From assembly GCA_028687935.1 (NCBI GenBank), contig JAQTZE010000011.1:1-64000 (forward strand): a DNA stretch of 64,000 bases. The letters are read 5' to 3'. The translations under genes and the position numbers were made by a program. The stretch is from Sulfurimonas sp. GTDB lineage: Bacteria > Campylobacterota > Campylobacteria > Campylobacterales > Sulfurimonadaceae. This document shows, piece after piece, positions 26,639 through 35,338 of the stretch (its first letter is position 1; each line of letters starts with the position of its first letter). The notes below the pieces were generated by a model. That model was not told where the DNA came from, did not search any database, and saw only the letters and a program-made list of their open reading frames with translations.

Positions 26639-26665
26639 AGAGTTCGAATCTCTGAGGGTCCACCA
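26639..26665 (+). repeat. Island attachment site, distal copy (27 bp)
   Basis: Perfect direct repeat of 98-124. It is only a tRNA 3' fragment: the sequence before it (26600-26638) does not continue as a tRNA. Just downstream, 26681-26693 has a small GCCTA/TAGGC hairpin that may be the original tRNA terminator. Confidence 0.9.
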
Positions 26666-26854
26666 TTTACTCCTGAAACCGCCTATTTTAGGCACTTCTG
26701 TAAAAATCAAAAATCAAACTGCGTAACAACTGAACAACAATTTTATTACACAAATACACAAAAATATTTATCAAAACGCAAAAATATTTTTTATTTTACA
26801 AAAAGATTTGATACTAAAATTTTTAAATTAAGTTTAAAAAGTTCTAATTTAGAT

Positions 26855-27983
26855 TACCCGAATTTAAGTCATAAGTGTAACAACTCATTAGGCTACTAAA
26901 CTTTCTATAATTTTACCGAAAAAAACTTCATAGGGTATTTTGAAGCCTAGCGTTTTTCTCGGACGATGGTTGAGTTCATCTTGAACATTTTGTATTTGTT
27001 CATCTGTAATTTCTTTAAAGCTACTTCCCTTTGGAAAATATTGGCGAATAAATCCATTAACCCTATAGGATCAGCTTCGCAAGTTATTCTCATTAGTGCC
27101 ACGTTCCCAAGAAGCATAGGGATGTGCAAAGTATATATCTGCATTGATTGCTTTTGCAATGCTTTCATGTGCCGCGAACTCTTTTCCGTTATCAGCTGTA
27201 ATAGTATGCACCCAATGCGCCAAAGGAAAGAGTAATTCAATTACTGCACTACTGACTAAATCTGCACGCTTATGGCTTACTTTTTTAATGAGTGTCAACT
27301 TAGAATAGCGATCAACTATCATCACAACTGCTTGCTTGTGATTTTTACCAATAACTGTATCAATTTCAAAGTCTCCAATGCGTGAGCGTTTAGCTACAAT
27401 CTCGGGTCGCTCATCAATACTTACACGATTACGTATCTCTCCGCGCTTATCTTTACTACCGTAACGTCGTCTATATTTGCGGGCTTTGTGTCTGAGATTT
27501 TTGAAAAGGATTCCGCCATCACTACGCTCTTGTTGTAAATATCCATAGATAGTTTCATGACTGACAGATGTTATTCCTGATGCACTCATCATTGCGCTTA
27601 TTTGTTGGGGACTCCACTTTATGACCATCTTCTCATGTATATATTCAATCTGTTTGATCCCAAGTCGTATCGCTTTGGGTTTGCTGACATGGCGCTCTGA
27701 AGCTTTATCGTGTGCTTATTTTGGGCGATAGCCACGAAGACCTCGATTACGTTTTAGCTCTCGGCTTATAGTCGATGGATGCACACTGATATTTATAGCT
27801 ATCATTTTTTGATTCAACCCCTCTTTTCTTAAAGCTGAAATTTGATACCTTTGTATCTCGGTTAACTGTGTATAGATTTTCATAAGTACTTCTCTCATCT
27901 TGCAGGATAGTAAAGTTTACTCTATACCAGTTAACCTTCATATCCTCTCAAATAAAATTGCACTTATTGGTTGAATTCGGGTA
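26855..27983 (-). mobile_element. IS30-family insertion sequence, degenerate
   Basis: About 1129 bp bounded by 26-bp imperfect inverted repeats (26855-26880 and 27958-27983, 21 of 26 matching, both starting TACCCGAATT). It lies 190 bases outside the distal att site, so it is chromosomal and not part of the island. No clear target duplication is visible. The transposase carries two in-frame stops, so the element cannot move by itself. Confidence 0.8.
26888..27883 (-). pseudogene. IS30-family transposase with two in-frame stops
   Basis: A continuous 332-codon frame starting at MKIYTQLTEIQRYQ. It encodes an N-terminal HTH (IAINISVHPSTISRELKRN) and an rve/DDE core with GDFEIDTVIG, TADNGKEFAAHE and WERGTNEN. 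A TAA at 27716-27718 replaces a sense codon after RGYRPK. A TGA at 27071-27073 lies within a short insertion of about eight codons after the conserved NEN. The remaining C-terminus (FIRQYFPKG, LNHRPRKTLGF) is normal. Confidence 0.85.
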
Positions 27984-28028
27984 TTTTTAATCAATCTTTT
28001 TTACGGTCTCTAGCTTCTTAAGTTGATG

Positions 28029-28175
28029 CTACCCCTCAATCAACCTAGCAACATCACCAGAGCACTTTTCACACTTACCCTTCAAAAGCAAATCACCCCT
28101 ATTCATCGTTACTGTAAAATCAAGAATTTTAACGGTCTCTTTACAACGAGCGCAATATAAATTAGTTGCTTCATT
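28029..28175 (-). pseudogene. Zinc-ribbon protein remnant
   Basis: An open frame of 48 codons ending in TAG contains YCARCKETVK and, 25 residues later, GKCEKCSGD, two CxxC knuckles of a small zinc ribbon of the DUF5679-like kind. No ATG, GTG or TTG precedes it in frame before an upstream TAG, so the N-terminus seems lost, perhaps through the nearby IS insertion. The rest of 27984-28268 shows no gene. Confidence 0.4.
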
Positions 28176-28268
28176 GTACTATTGAAATACTCTAGTTCCT
28201 AGGTCTCCCAATATTTTACGTTACTCTTTGTAATAACACCACGAGTAAATGCCCTGTTTTTTTGTTTT

Positions 28269-29381
28269 TTACCTAGACAAACCAACGCCTATCCCGATTT
28301 TTTCTACATAAATATCTTTTTGATGCGTTTCTCCTGCATACTCTGGATTTCCGGCATATAAACCTATACTTTCGCCATAACCAATAAAACCTTTGATGTA
28401 CAAAAAGAGGCTCTCTCCAAAAAGCGGATAGCTATAACTTAGGTCTGCAGCGCCTTTGCCATTAAAGTTATTTCTAAAAAGAGCGGACAACATATGTTTT
28501 TCATATGGAAGCATAAATTTGACATGACCGTGCCCCATAGTCTCTATTAAGTCTGGATTATAGTCATGGTCATCAGCTATTCTATACCACAGTTGCAACT
28601 CGGTAAAGAGCGATTTATACTGAAAATAGGAACTCAGTGACATATAATTCCATGATCTTTCCTCTGGAATACCTAGACCATTCGATGTATGGGCTACGGA
28701 CACTCTGATAGCTTTTGCATACTCTGTATTCAATGGGACGGTGATAAAAAACTCTGGATTATAATCACTGGCTCTAAAATATGCATCACCTGTATAGCGT
28801 TGCCAAAAAGAGTGTTGTGTATAGGCAACCGTATATATTTCTCCAAATCCAAAAAGATTTGGAGCGAAGTCATACTTGAGACTTACTTGAAACTCAACTT
28901 CCGCCTTCTCCGTATTCCTACTATCTATTGAATCATCATAATCTCCATTCAATTTCATGCTCATGGGTAACAAGTAATTCGTATGATGTGCTTTGATATT
29001 AAAGAGAGAGTGAGCACTTTGATACATTGTTTTTTCGGTCTCTTTGTTATCAACATCTGCCAAACTCTCAAGCAGTGCATTGTTCTGCTTTTCAATATCT
29101 GAGTCTATTTTATGTTTGGATCTTTTATGAAAACCGCTGGAAGAAAACATATACCATTTTTTTGCCTCAGCCTCGTCTTTTTCGCAGCCTTCTCCATTAT
29201 CATACATATACCCAAGCATATATGCGGCGTCATAGTTATTTTCTTGGGTCGCTAAACGCTTAAACTCTTGGAGTGCCTGTTTATACTCTCCTGACTCATA
29301 TTTTTCATAAACCTCTTGATACGCTTGCGTTGATGCCATGAGGGATAAAGATAATGCTGCTGCAAGAACTATTTTTTTCAT
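28269..29381 (-). CDS. pldA: Outer-membrane phospholipase A with N-terminal Sel1-like repeat
   Basis: A 370-residue protein with a signal peptide (1-20), a Sel1/TPR-like segment (about 24-82, AAYMLGYMYDNGEG) and a C-terminal OmpLA barrel. The catalytic residues fit exactly: H231 and S233 in VAHTSNG, and N245 twelve residues later, as in E. coli H142/S144/N156. The conserved SFWQRY (191-196) and YNPE are present. OmpLA hydrolyses phospholipids misplaced in the outer leaflet. The Sel1 extension is unusual for OmpLA. It is the last gene of the efflux/Lol-like operon, 20 bases after the outer-membrane protein gene. Confidence 0.85.
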   Translation of the reverse strand: MKKIVLAAALSLSLMASTQAYQEVYEKYESGEYKQALQEFKRLATQENNYDAAYMLGYMYDNGEGCEKDEAEAKKWYMFSSSGFHKRSKHKIDSDIEKQNNALLESLADVDNKETEKTMYQSAHSLFNIKAHHTNYLLPMSMKLNGDYDDSIDSRNTEKAEVEFQVSLKYDFAPNLFGFGEIYTVAYTQHSFWQRYTGDAYFRASDYNPEFFITVPLNTEYAKAIRVSVAHTSNGLGIPEERSWNYMSLSSYFQYKSLFTELQLWYRIADDHDYNPDLIETMGHGHVKFMLPYEKHMLSALFRNNFNGKGAADLSYSYPLFGESLFLYIKGFIGYGESIGLYAGNPEYAGETHQKDIYVEKIGIGVGLSR

Positions 29382-29401
29382 TGAGTTTTCCTTTATTATT
29401 T

Positions 29402-30523
29402 CTAAAATGTGACTTTAAAATTGATGTAGTAAGTTGGGTCCAAGTTGCCAAACTCACTCTGATCTTTGCCGCCATAAAGCATCGCACCTACAAGAAGCGA
29501 CATATCATCCGCAAGTGAATATTTCAGAGATGGTGCAACATAAAAACTCCCATCATCGGCACTTGTGATTGAGGTAATTGCTCCATAAAGAAGCGCATCA
29601 AATTCATATCCAATACTTAGACCTCCATAACCTTTGGATTGCATGAGGTTATATGGAAGTGCAACGGATACAAAAAGCGGTGATTGTGCCTCAAAGCTTT
29701 TAGAGCTATAAAGCCACTCCCCTGTGAGTGAGAGAGAATTTTCAAAAGTATAATCTGCACCGATGATACCTTGAAAGAATACTTCTTGTAAAAGCTTGTC
29801 CTCGAACCAACCGCCCTCAGACCTAAACGCAACCCCACTCTCAAACAACTCACCTTCAAGCTCATAACCAACCATAGAAGCATCCTCTGATTGGACTAGA
29901 TTGAGTGCGATATCAACAACTTCGACATATCCTTTGATACGAGCGGCATATTTCAGACTATGATCCTTTCTCTGAGCAGCTACCGCCGTAATTTGGCTTA
30001 AGTCACTCAAAGCATAGGTATAAGCAAGAGAAAAAGCACCATAAACTTCATCAGGCTCAAGTGCTAGAGGATTTTTAGGATTAAACAAATCCGTTGGATT
30101 CCAGATACGGCCAACGCCCATACTAATCTTTTGAAGTCCAAAACTCACACGGTTCTTGGCATCAGCGTAGCCGCCATAGAGGCGATAGAGCTTTGCAGAG
30201 TACTCTCCATCTCCATAGTTATTAGGATTTGTTTGTGTAGAAAAAGATGTATCTGACTTTATTTTACGATTTGCAATGTAAGAGTTACTCTCTATCATCT
30301 CTCTTCCTAGATAGTTTTCTATATCACCGATAGAAGTGAAAAACCAATTATCTTGATTGAAAGAGGCCGTAGCTCTGAAGCGATCATAGTTGTAGAGTGT
30401 GCTATCTTCTGTTGCATCGAGTGGTGCATGTATAGTAAAGTTACTATTTTCAAGTGTTATCTGCGGAGTTCCTGCCAGAGCCATTGCTGCGTTTACTATG
30501 AAAAATGCAACCACTCGTATCAT
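29402..30523 (-). CDS. Outer-membrane beta-barrel protein of the Lol-like operon
   Basis: A 373-residue protein with a signal peptide (about 1-17) and alternating beta-strand pattern to a C-terminal phenylalanine (INFKVTF), the usual barrel insertion signal. The segment FGLQKISMGVGRIWNPTDLF resembles outer-membrane proteins found beside LolCDE-like transporters and LolA-like proteins. Its start overlaps the ABC ATPase stop by one base (TAATG). It may be the outer-membrane receiver of the substrate moved by the ABC transporter, which is inference. Confidence 0.65.
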   Translation of the reverse strand: MIRVVAFFIVNAAMALAGTPQITLENSNFTIHAPLDATEDSTLYNYDRFRATASFNQDNWFFTSIGDIENYLGREMIESNSYIANRKIKSDTSFSTQTNPNNYGDGEYSAKLYRLYGGYADAKNRVSFGLQKISMGVGRIWNPTDLFNPKNPLALEPDEVYGAFSLAYTYALSDLSQITAVAAQRKDHSLKYAARIKGYVEVVDIALNLVQSEDASMVGYELEGELFESGVAFRSEGGWFEDKLLQEVFFQGIIGADYTFENSLSLTGEWLYSSKSFEAQSPLFVSVALPYNLMQSKGYGGLSIGYEFDALLYGAITSITSADDGSFYVAPSLKYSLADDMSLLVGAMLYGGKDQSEFGNLDPTYYINFKVTF

Positions 30524-31209
30524 TATCTTACTTTGTCCTCAAAAATCAAGCCGTCTTTTAGCACAATTGAGCGACGAGCTTTAGCAATAACCATTGGGTC
30601 ATGAGAGGAGAAGATGATAGTTACCTTTTCATCCTTGTTGAGCTTTTGCATCAATGCCATTAGTTTTTCGCCATTTTTACTATCAAGGTTTGCTGTTGGC
30701 TCATCTGCTAGTATCAGCTTTGGTTTACTAGCAACTGCGCGAGCAACTGCGACGCGTTGTTGCTGTCCGCCGCTTAGATGGTCTGGGAGTTTATCAAGAT
30801 ACGCATCGATATCAAGCTCTTTGGCTACTTCCATAACTCTAGCATCACACTCTTGCTGAGAATATCCCATAAGCCTCATAACATATTCAATATTTTCTTT
30901 TACAGTAAGTACTGGTATTAAGTTATAGGCTTGAAAAACAAATCCAATATTCTCTCTTCTAAAGAGTGCAAGAGCGTTTTCATTGAGCGCTGTAATCTCC
31001 ACGCCATCAAGTGTAACACTTCCCTCGTTTGCACTATCAAGCCCTCCGATGATGTTAAGCAAGGTACTTTTTCCGCTCCCACTTGGTCCTGAGATAACTA
31101 TGAACTCCTCTTTTTCAATTGTAAGGTCAACTCCCTTGAGAGCTATACTTTCGCTCTCTTTTCCTTCGTTAAATATTTTCTTTACTCCGTTTATATTCAA
31201 AAAATTCAT
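30523..31209 (-). CDS. LolD/MacB-type ABC transporter ATPase
   Basis: A 228-residue ATPase with Walker [10 protein letters not shown] (41-49), a Q-loop in VFQAYNLIP, the signature LSGGQQQR and Walker B LILADEPT. The family drives FtsX-type permeases (LolCDE, MacB, FtsEX) as mechanotransmitters. Its start overlaps the stop of the upstream permease by one base and its stop overlaps the next start by one base. Confidence 0.93.
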   Translation of the reverse strand: MNFLNINGVKKIFNEGKESESIALKGVDLTIEKEEFIVISGPSGSGKSTLLNIIGGLDSANEGSVTLDGVEITALNENALALFRRENIGFVFQAYNLIPVLTVKENIEYVMRLMGYSQQECDARVMEVAKELDIDAYLDKLPDHLSGGQQQRVAVARAVASKPKLILADEPTANLDSKNGEKLMALMQKLNKDEKVTIIFSSHDPMVIAKARRSIVLKDGLIFEDKVR

Positions 31210-32450
31210 TACACTCTCTCCTGTATGGACTCAATTGGATTTCGTTTTTTAAGCGTTCGTATCGGTATTATAGTCGCAGCTATTGTTGCGAATAAAACAC
31301 TCAAAAATGAGCTTGTAAAGTACTCTTGTTTGATAGTCGCTTTTATGTTTGAGTCCATCCCAAAGATAGAAAAAGCATCACTAAACCCAGAGAGATCTAG
31401 TCCATAAATACTAAAATACCATAGCAATGAGCCGCCGATAACTGCCCCCAAAAGATACCCGCTCATAGTGATAAGGAGCGATTCGTAGATGATAAGGCGA
31501 ACGATGTCCCGAAACTGTGTTCCTATGGCCATCATGATACCAAACTCTCTAACTCTCTCGAGCACTGAGACGAGTACAACACCAAAGATACCAAGAGTCG
31601 CCACAATAAAGATAAACGCAGAGCTTATTTGAGAAAAAGTCTGCATAAATGCTTCACTCTCATGAAGAGAGGGGTAGAGTTCCTTATAGCTATATACCGC
31701 TATATTGCTATCGGTAATCTTTTGCTCAAGAGATTGCTTTACGAGCAAGTCATCATCTCTATTTTTGAGCAGTACCGAAATCTCTGTTGCACCATGAAGC
31801 ATTGTGAGTGAGCGAAGCAAATTTATATCCATTAAAAGACCATTTGCATCTATAGCAATGTTATTTGTTTTGATAATTGCACTCACTTTTAGGGCAACGG
31901 ATACAACTTCATTATTAACATCTTGCATTGTGACAATCACTTTTTTGCCGATGTCCACTTTGAGTTTCTTCGCAAGTCTGTATCCTATGATTGCCCCACG
32001 CTCTCTTGCGCCAAAACTGTACTCTCCGCTAGTTATGTAGTTTTGAAACTCTGAGTGTTTTGCTTCCTCTTTTAAATCAACTCCACTTACGCTTACCCCT
32101 TGTGAAAATCCTGCAGTTGATATTAAACCTTTTTGGCTAATCCTTAAAACATAACTGCTAACGAGAGGCTCTTTATCCAGAATAGAAGCAAGAGTTTGTG
32201 TCTCTTTTATATTGTATTTTATATTTGGATCGGCTCTTAGTTTTTTATCTTCTATAACAAGAGTTCCAGAGCCTGTTTTTATAGAGTTTTGTGTAAGCTG
32301 TAGCATCATCCCCTCATACATCCCCTCCATCAAGAGTAATCCAATTAACGATATTGCAATCATGAGCGAGATAAGAATAGAACGACCTCTGCGACGAAAT
32401 AGATGCAGCAGTGCCATTTTAAAATAGAGTAATTCAAGATTTTTAAACAT
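31209..32450 (-). CDS. FtsX/LolE-like ABC permease
   Basis: A 413-residue permease of the LolC/E-MacB type: one N-terminal membrane helix (about 21-42), a large periplasmic domain and three C-terminal helices (about 280-300, 325-350, 375-398), ending in the typical RNPIESIQERV. It overlaps the upstream permease gene by 8 bases and the ATPase by 1. Together they would form a heterodimeric LolCDE-like complex moving lipoproteins or other lipid-linked substrates toward the LolA-like protein. Confidence 0.88.
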   Translation of the reverse strand: MFKNLELLYFKMALLHLFRRRGRSILISLMIAISLIGLLLMEGMYEGMMLQLTQNSIKTGSGTLVIEDKKLRADPNIKYNIKETQTLASILDKEPLVSSYVLRISQKGLISTAGFSQGVSVSGVDLKEEAKHSEFQNYITSGEYSFGARERGAIIGYRLAKKLKVDIGKKVIVTMQDVNNEVVSVALKVSAIIKTNNIAIDANGLLMDINLLRSLTMLHGATEISVLLKNRDDDLLVKQSLEQKITDSNIAVYSYKELYPSLHESEAFMQTFSQISSAFIFIVATLGIFGVVLVSVLERVREFGIMMAIGTQFRDIVRLIIYESLLITMSGYLLGAVIGGSLLWYFSIYGLDLSGFSDAFSIFGMDSNIKATIKQEYFTSSFLSVLFATIAATIIPIRTLKKRNPIESIQERV

Positions 32451-33618
32451 ATCGTATTGCCTCCGTCGGAGTAAAGCGGTTCATCATAATAATTGGATAG
32501 ATGACTGTAACAATATTTAAAAGGAGCATGATGAACATCTGAATAAGAATATTGCTTGGATTAAAATCGGTTGGAAAGGTGATTTCAGCGACCATGTTGT
32601 ACTGCGTCATATACTCTTCCATGTCCAAATCACCCATCGAACTAAGCTCAATTGGATTTTTTTCAAAGTAATATGCCCCATAAGCACTCACTGCTCCACC
32701 GATTCCCACACTAATTGTTCCTAAAATCATGGCTTCAACAAGAATCATCGACATAACTCCTCTGGGCGTTGTCCCGATAGCTCTCAGTATGCCAATTTGG
32801 CGAATTCTGGCATAGACCGAGAGAAAGGCAAAAATGGCAATAACAAAAAAGATAACAATAAAAAAGATGCCTAAGGTAATGTATCCAAAGACACTATCAA
32901 CCTCCATCGCCAAGATCAAATCTTCCATTGTCTCTTTGTAGTTTTTCACTTCTAACTCTTTTGAAAGTACTTGTTGTACCAAGAGTGTCGTTGCGTCAAT
33001 CTGCTCAATATCTTTTGGGCTTAGTATGATATGTGTTGCGATATTTTGGCTCTTCATAACTGTGTCAAAATAGGCTTTATTTACAAAGGCGCTGCTATTG
33101 TCAAACTCATAAAGTTTTGTTTTAAATAGCCCTTTTATGATGAGATTGTCCGCTGCAAAAGAGTAATCAGCCGCCGTAGAGATAAAAGAGAGCGTATCAC
33201 CCACTTTTACATGGAGTCTTTTTGCAAGTTCCTCGCCCAAATAAAGTGCGTTTGTGTCATCACTATTTAAGTATTCACCTGCGACCAAAGAGGCTTTGAG
33301 CCGTGATATTTTTGCTTCATTTTCTGGCTCGATACCACAAAACATACCGCCTACTGATTTTTCACTTGTTGCATACAGAGCATAGGTTTCAAAACGAACA
33401 CTAGAAGCTTGTACGCCATCTATGCCTTGCAAAGACTCTTTTGCTTTTTGTACATCAAAGATTAGATTCTCGAAACTAGGATCATCTTCAAACGCAGCAT
33501 TTGTTATCTCCATATAACCAGGATAAATCTCAACACTTGAACGGATTATCTGCTTATGGCTGCCATCACTTATGGCACTTACAAAAACAAAAAGTGCAGT
33601 AGAGAACATACTCAGCAA
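32443..33618 (-). CDS. FtsX/LolC-like ABC permease, N-terminus frameshifted
   Basis: The frame from the TTG at 33618 encodes 391 residues of a LolC/FtsX-type permease but lacks its beginning. An ATG at 33682, in an ATGA overlap with the upstream stop, starts MILKMALRELLSHKK in another frame. Reading joins at the T6 (A6) tract 33638-33643, after which ASIITLLLSMFSTALF continues as the first membrane helix. One base is therefore too many or too few. Three C-terminal membrane helices and the periplasmic domain (SVEIYPGYMEI) are intact. It could be a sequencing error or a recent inactivation. Confidence 0.8.
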   Translation of the reverse strand: MLSMFSTALFVFVSAISDGSHKQIIRSSVEIYPGYMEITNAAFEDDPSFENLIFDVQKAKESLQGIDGVQASSVRFETYALYATSEKSVGGMFCGIEPENEAKISRLKASLVAGEYLNSDDTNALYLGEELAKRLHVKVGDTLSFISTAADYSFAADNLIIKGLFKTKLYEFDNSSAFVNKAYFDTVMKSQNIATHIILSPKDIEQIDATTLLVQQVLSKELEVKNYKETMEDLILAMEVDSVFGYITLGIFFIVIFFVIAIFAFLSVYARIRQIGILRAIGTTPRGVMSMILVEAMILGTISVGIGGAVSAYGAYYFEKNPIELSSMGDLDMEEYMTQYNMVAEITFPTDFNPSNILIQMFIMLLLNIVTVIYPIIMMNRFTPTEAIRYV

Positions 33619-33678
33619 CAGTGTGATGATAGAGGCGTTTTTTATGGCTAAGAAGCTCTCTTAAAGCCATTTTTAGTA

Positions 33679-34404
33679 TCATCTGCTATACCTTTTTAAT
33701 GCGCTCATGGTAAATCTTGAGTCATCAATTACAGCATCAAAATCCATCTCATCCATGGTAACTACTGTTTTATTGCTCTTTTTATCTGATGGCAAAAGTG
33801 TCATCACAGATGGAAAGTGTCGTGAGCCTATAACTTTTACATCACTATATTTCAGAGTTCTCTTCTCAACGCCATCTTCATCATAATATACTGCGTTTAG
33901 TGGGATAAAATGCTCTTTTTGGATCGTCATAATAATCTTCCCCCAAACCACAGGAGCATCCTCTTTTGGTATAAGCGTCAAAATATAGTTTTTTTCATCC
34001 TCGCTACTTATAGCACTATTATAGTCATCAACGATGGAGCTCTCTTTTGCCATATCATCATTGGTAAAGTCACTTCCCATCCAGCTTTGCATCATCATAG
34101 AGCTTGGAATTTTGATGGTTTTTTCTATTTTAGGTACATACTGCCACATAGTCGTGTCGATTTTTAAAAAAGTTATACCGCTGTCTTGTTTTGGATAGAG
34201 GATTTTGATAAAACTTTTTTCATTGCCACGGTTAAAACTCTCCATCTTCATACTTCGCTCACCCCTAGAGGTTGCAACGACCATGGTGACTTTAGAATAC
34301 CCACTATCACTTTGAATATTGTGTTCAACTTCTTTGATAATGTCATTGGCTGAAAAAGCCAGTAACTCTATTGAAAAAAGAACTATTAAGCCGATTGTTT
34401 TCAT
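33679..34404 (-). CDS. LolA-like outer-membrane lipoprotein-sorting protein
   Basis: A 241-residue periplasmic protein with a signal peptide (about 1-18). The domain resembles COG2834-type LolA-like proteins with KMESFNRGNEKSFIKILYPK, the LKIDTTMWQYVP segment and IPSSMMMQSWMGSDFTNDD. The last motif is typical of LolA-like proteins paired with RND or LolCDE-like exporters. It overlaps the permease start by 4 bases. It probably carries a lipidic substrate through the periplasm. Confidence 0.88.
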   Translation of the reverse strand: MKTIGLIVLFSIELLAFSANDIIKEVEHNIQSDSGYSKVTMVVATSRGERSMKMESFNRGNEKSFIKILYPKQDSGITFLKIDTTMWQYVPKIEKTIKIPSSMMMQSWMGSDFTNDDMAKESSIVDDYNSAISSEDEKNYILTLIPKEDAPVVWGKIIMTIQKEHFIPLNAVYYDEDGVEKRTLKYSDVKVIGSRHFPSVMTLLPSDKKSNKTVVTMDEMDFDAVIDDSRFTMSALKRYSR

Positions 34405-34440
34405 AATTTTCCTCCATAGTTTTTGTGTAGCTTATGTCTT

Positions 34441-35337
34441 TTAAAACCGTACTATCACTTTTAGCATTGCTCCAGCTGTTGGTTCAATTTCATAATTATC
34501 AAGCTCATTTCCATCTTTATTATAGAGAGTGATTTCACGCTTGAATGCATAAAGTATATCCCCCGAAATTTGTATCTTTTTATTTACATCATAGGTAACT
34601 CCAAGATTACCCATATAATCCTGAAACTGATTGAACCCTTCAGGTTCAAGCGTACTTTTATCACTCAAACGAATAAGAGAATTAGAAAATAAAACTCCAA
34701 AACGCAGTAAAGTGTCACGGTTTACATGGTATCCAATATGTGTTTGGGGAAATCCCAACACCACCTGAATCCCATCTTTATAATTGGCTCTATAACTGTA
34801 ACTCAAAATTGGAAAAATCAAAGATGAAGCTGGATGATAGTTTCCAAACAGACCCATTTGAACTGCATGGTCACTATCAATCTTGTAAGAAGCAAAACTG
34901 AATACTCCAAGACTAAGGGAGTTACTCAGATCATCTTCAAAAGTTGAGTTCAGTGAAACTGAGCTCACTGTAAACCATCTCTCGTTTATGCGATATGATT
35001 TGCTCAAACTCAAATTTAGACCGTGCATCTCTTCTACTGGGTTATGCACTCCGTCTCCAAAGGGAAGATCAGAGACTTTGTCCCAATTAAATCTCCAATT
35101 TGTGTAGCTAAAACTTATATTGGCATTGTTTATCTGCAAACGGTTTTTCGTGACTGCAACACTTCCCTCACTCTCTTTGATATTGGCTCTTTGCATATAA
35201 GCGCTCTCAAGAGTAAATTTTGGTTCCGTTAGACGCTCCAATAAGCTTTTTTCTGTCTGCTCTTCTGCATGCAGCAAAAAAGGTATACAGATTAACAATA
35301 AAAAGCTGTAGAGATATTTTGATATATTTTTACTCAT
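34441..35337 (-). CDS. Outer-membrane beta-barrel protein of the efflux operon
   Basis: A 298-residue protein with a signal peptide (cleavage near HAEE) and repeated beta strands ending in MLKVIVRF. I start at the ATG at 35337, which has GGGGAG 9 bases upstream; the frame is open to a GTG at 35352 that would overlap TolC. It begins one base after the TolC stop. Members of this type appear beside RND pumps, but the function is unknown. It may be a channel or a lipid acceptor. Confidence 0.65.
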   Translation of the reverse strand: MSKNISKYLYSFLLLICIPFLLHAEEQTEKSLLERLTEPKFTLESAYMQRANIKESEGSVAVTKNRLQINNANISFSYTNWRFNWDKVSDLPFGDGVHNPVEEMHGLNLSLSKSYRINERWFTVSSVSLNSTFEDDLSNSLSLGVFSFASYKIDSDHAVQMGLFGNYHPASSLIFPILSYSYRANYKDGIQVVLGFPQTHIGYHVNRDTLLRFGVLFSNSLIRLSDKSTLEPEGFNQFQDYMGNLGVTYDVNKKIQISGDILYAFKREITLYNKDGNELDNYEIEPTAGAMLKVIVRF

Positions 35338-35338
35338 T

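Larger units (their letters stand above)
125..26665. mobile_element. Integrative genomic island carrying defence genes
   Basis: A 26.5-kb segment bounded by 27-bp direct repeats derived from tRNA-Ser, with a tyrosine integrase at its distal end and an HTH/Xis-like gene at the tRNA end. The cargo is a type III R-M system, an ABC-3C operon with a YobI NTPase, AbiE, an Avs-like STAND protein, a Panacea pair and several small HTH genes. I see no phage structural genes and no conjugation or relaxase genes, so mobility would have to come from excision plus a helper, or from transduction. Confidence 0.85.

Noticed and set aside
26600-26665. A second tRNA at the distal att site
   Set aside because: Only the last 27 bases match tRNA-Ser; there is no D arm, anticodon arm or 5' acceptor strand before it.
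125-26665. Prophage
   Set aside because: An integrase and HTH genes are present, but there is no capsid, portal, terminase, tail or lysis gene, so the region is better called a genomic island.
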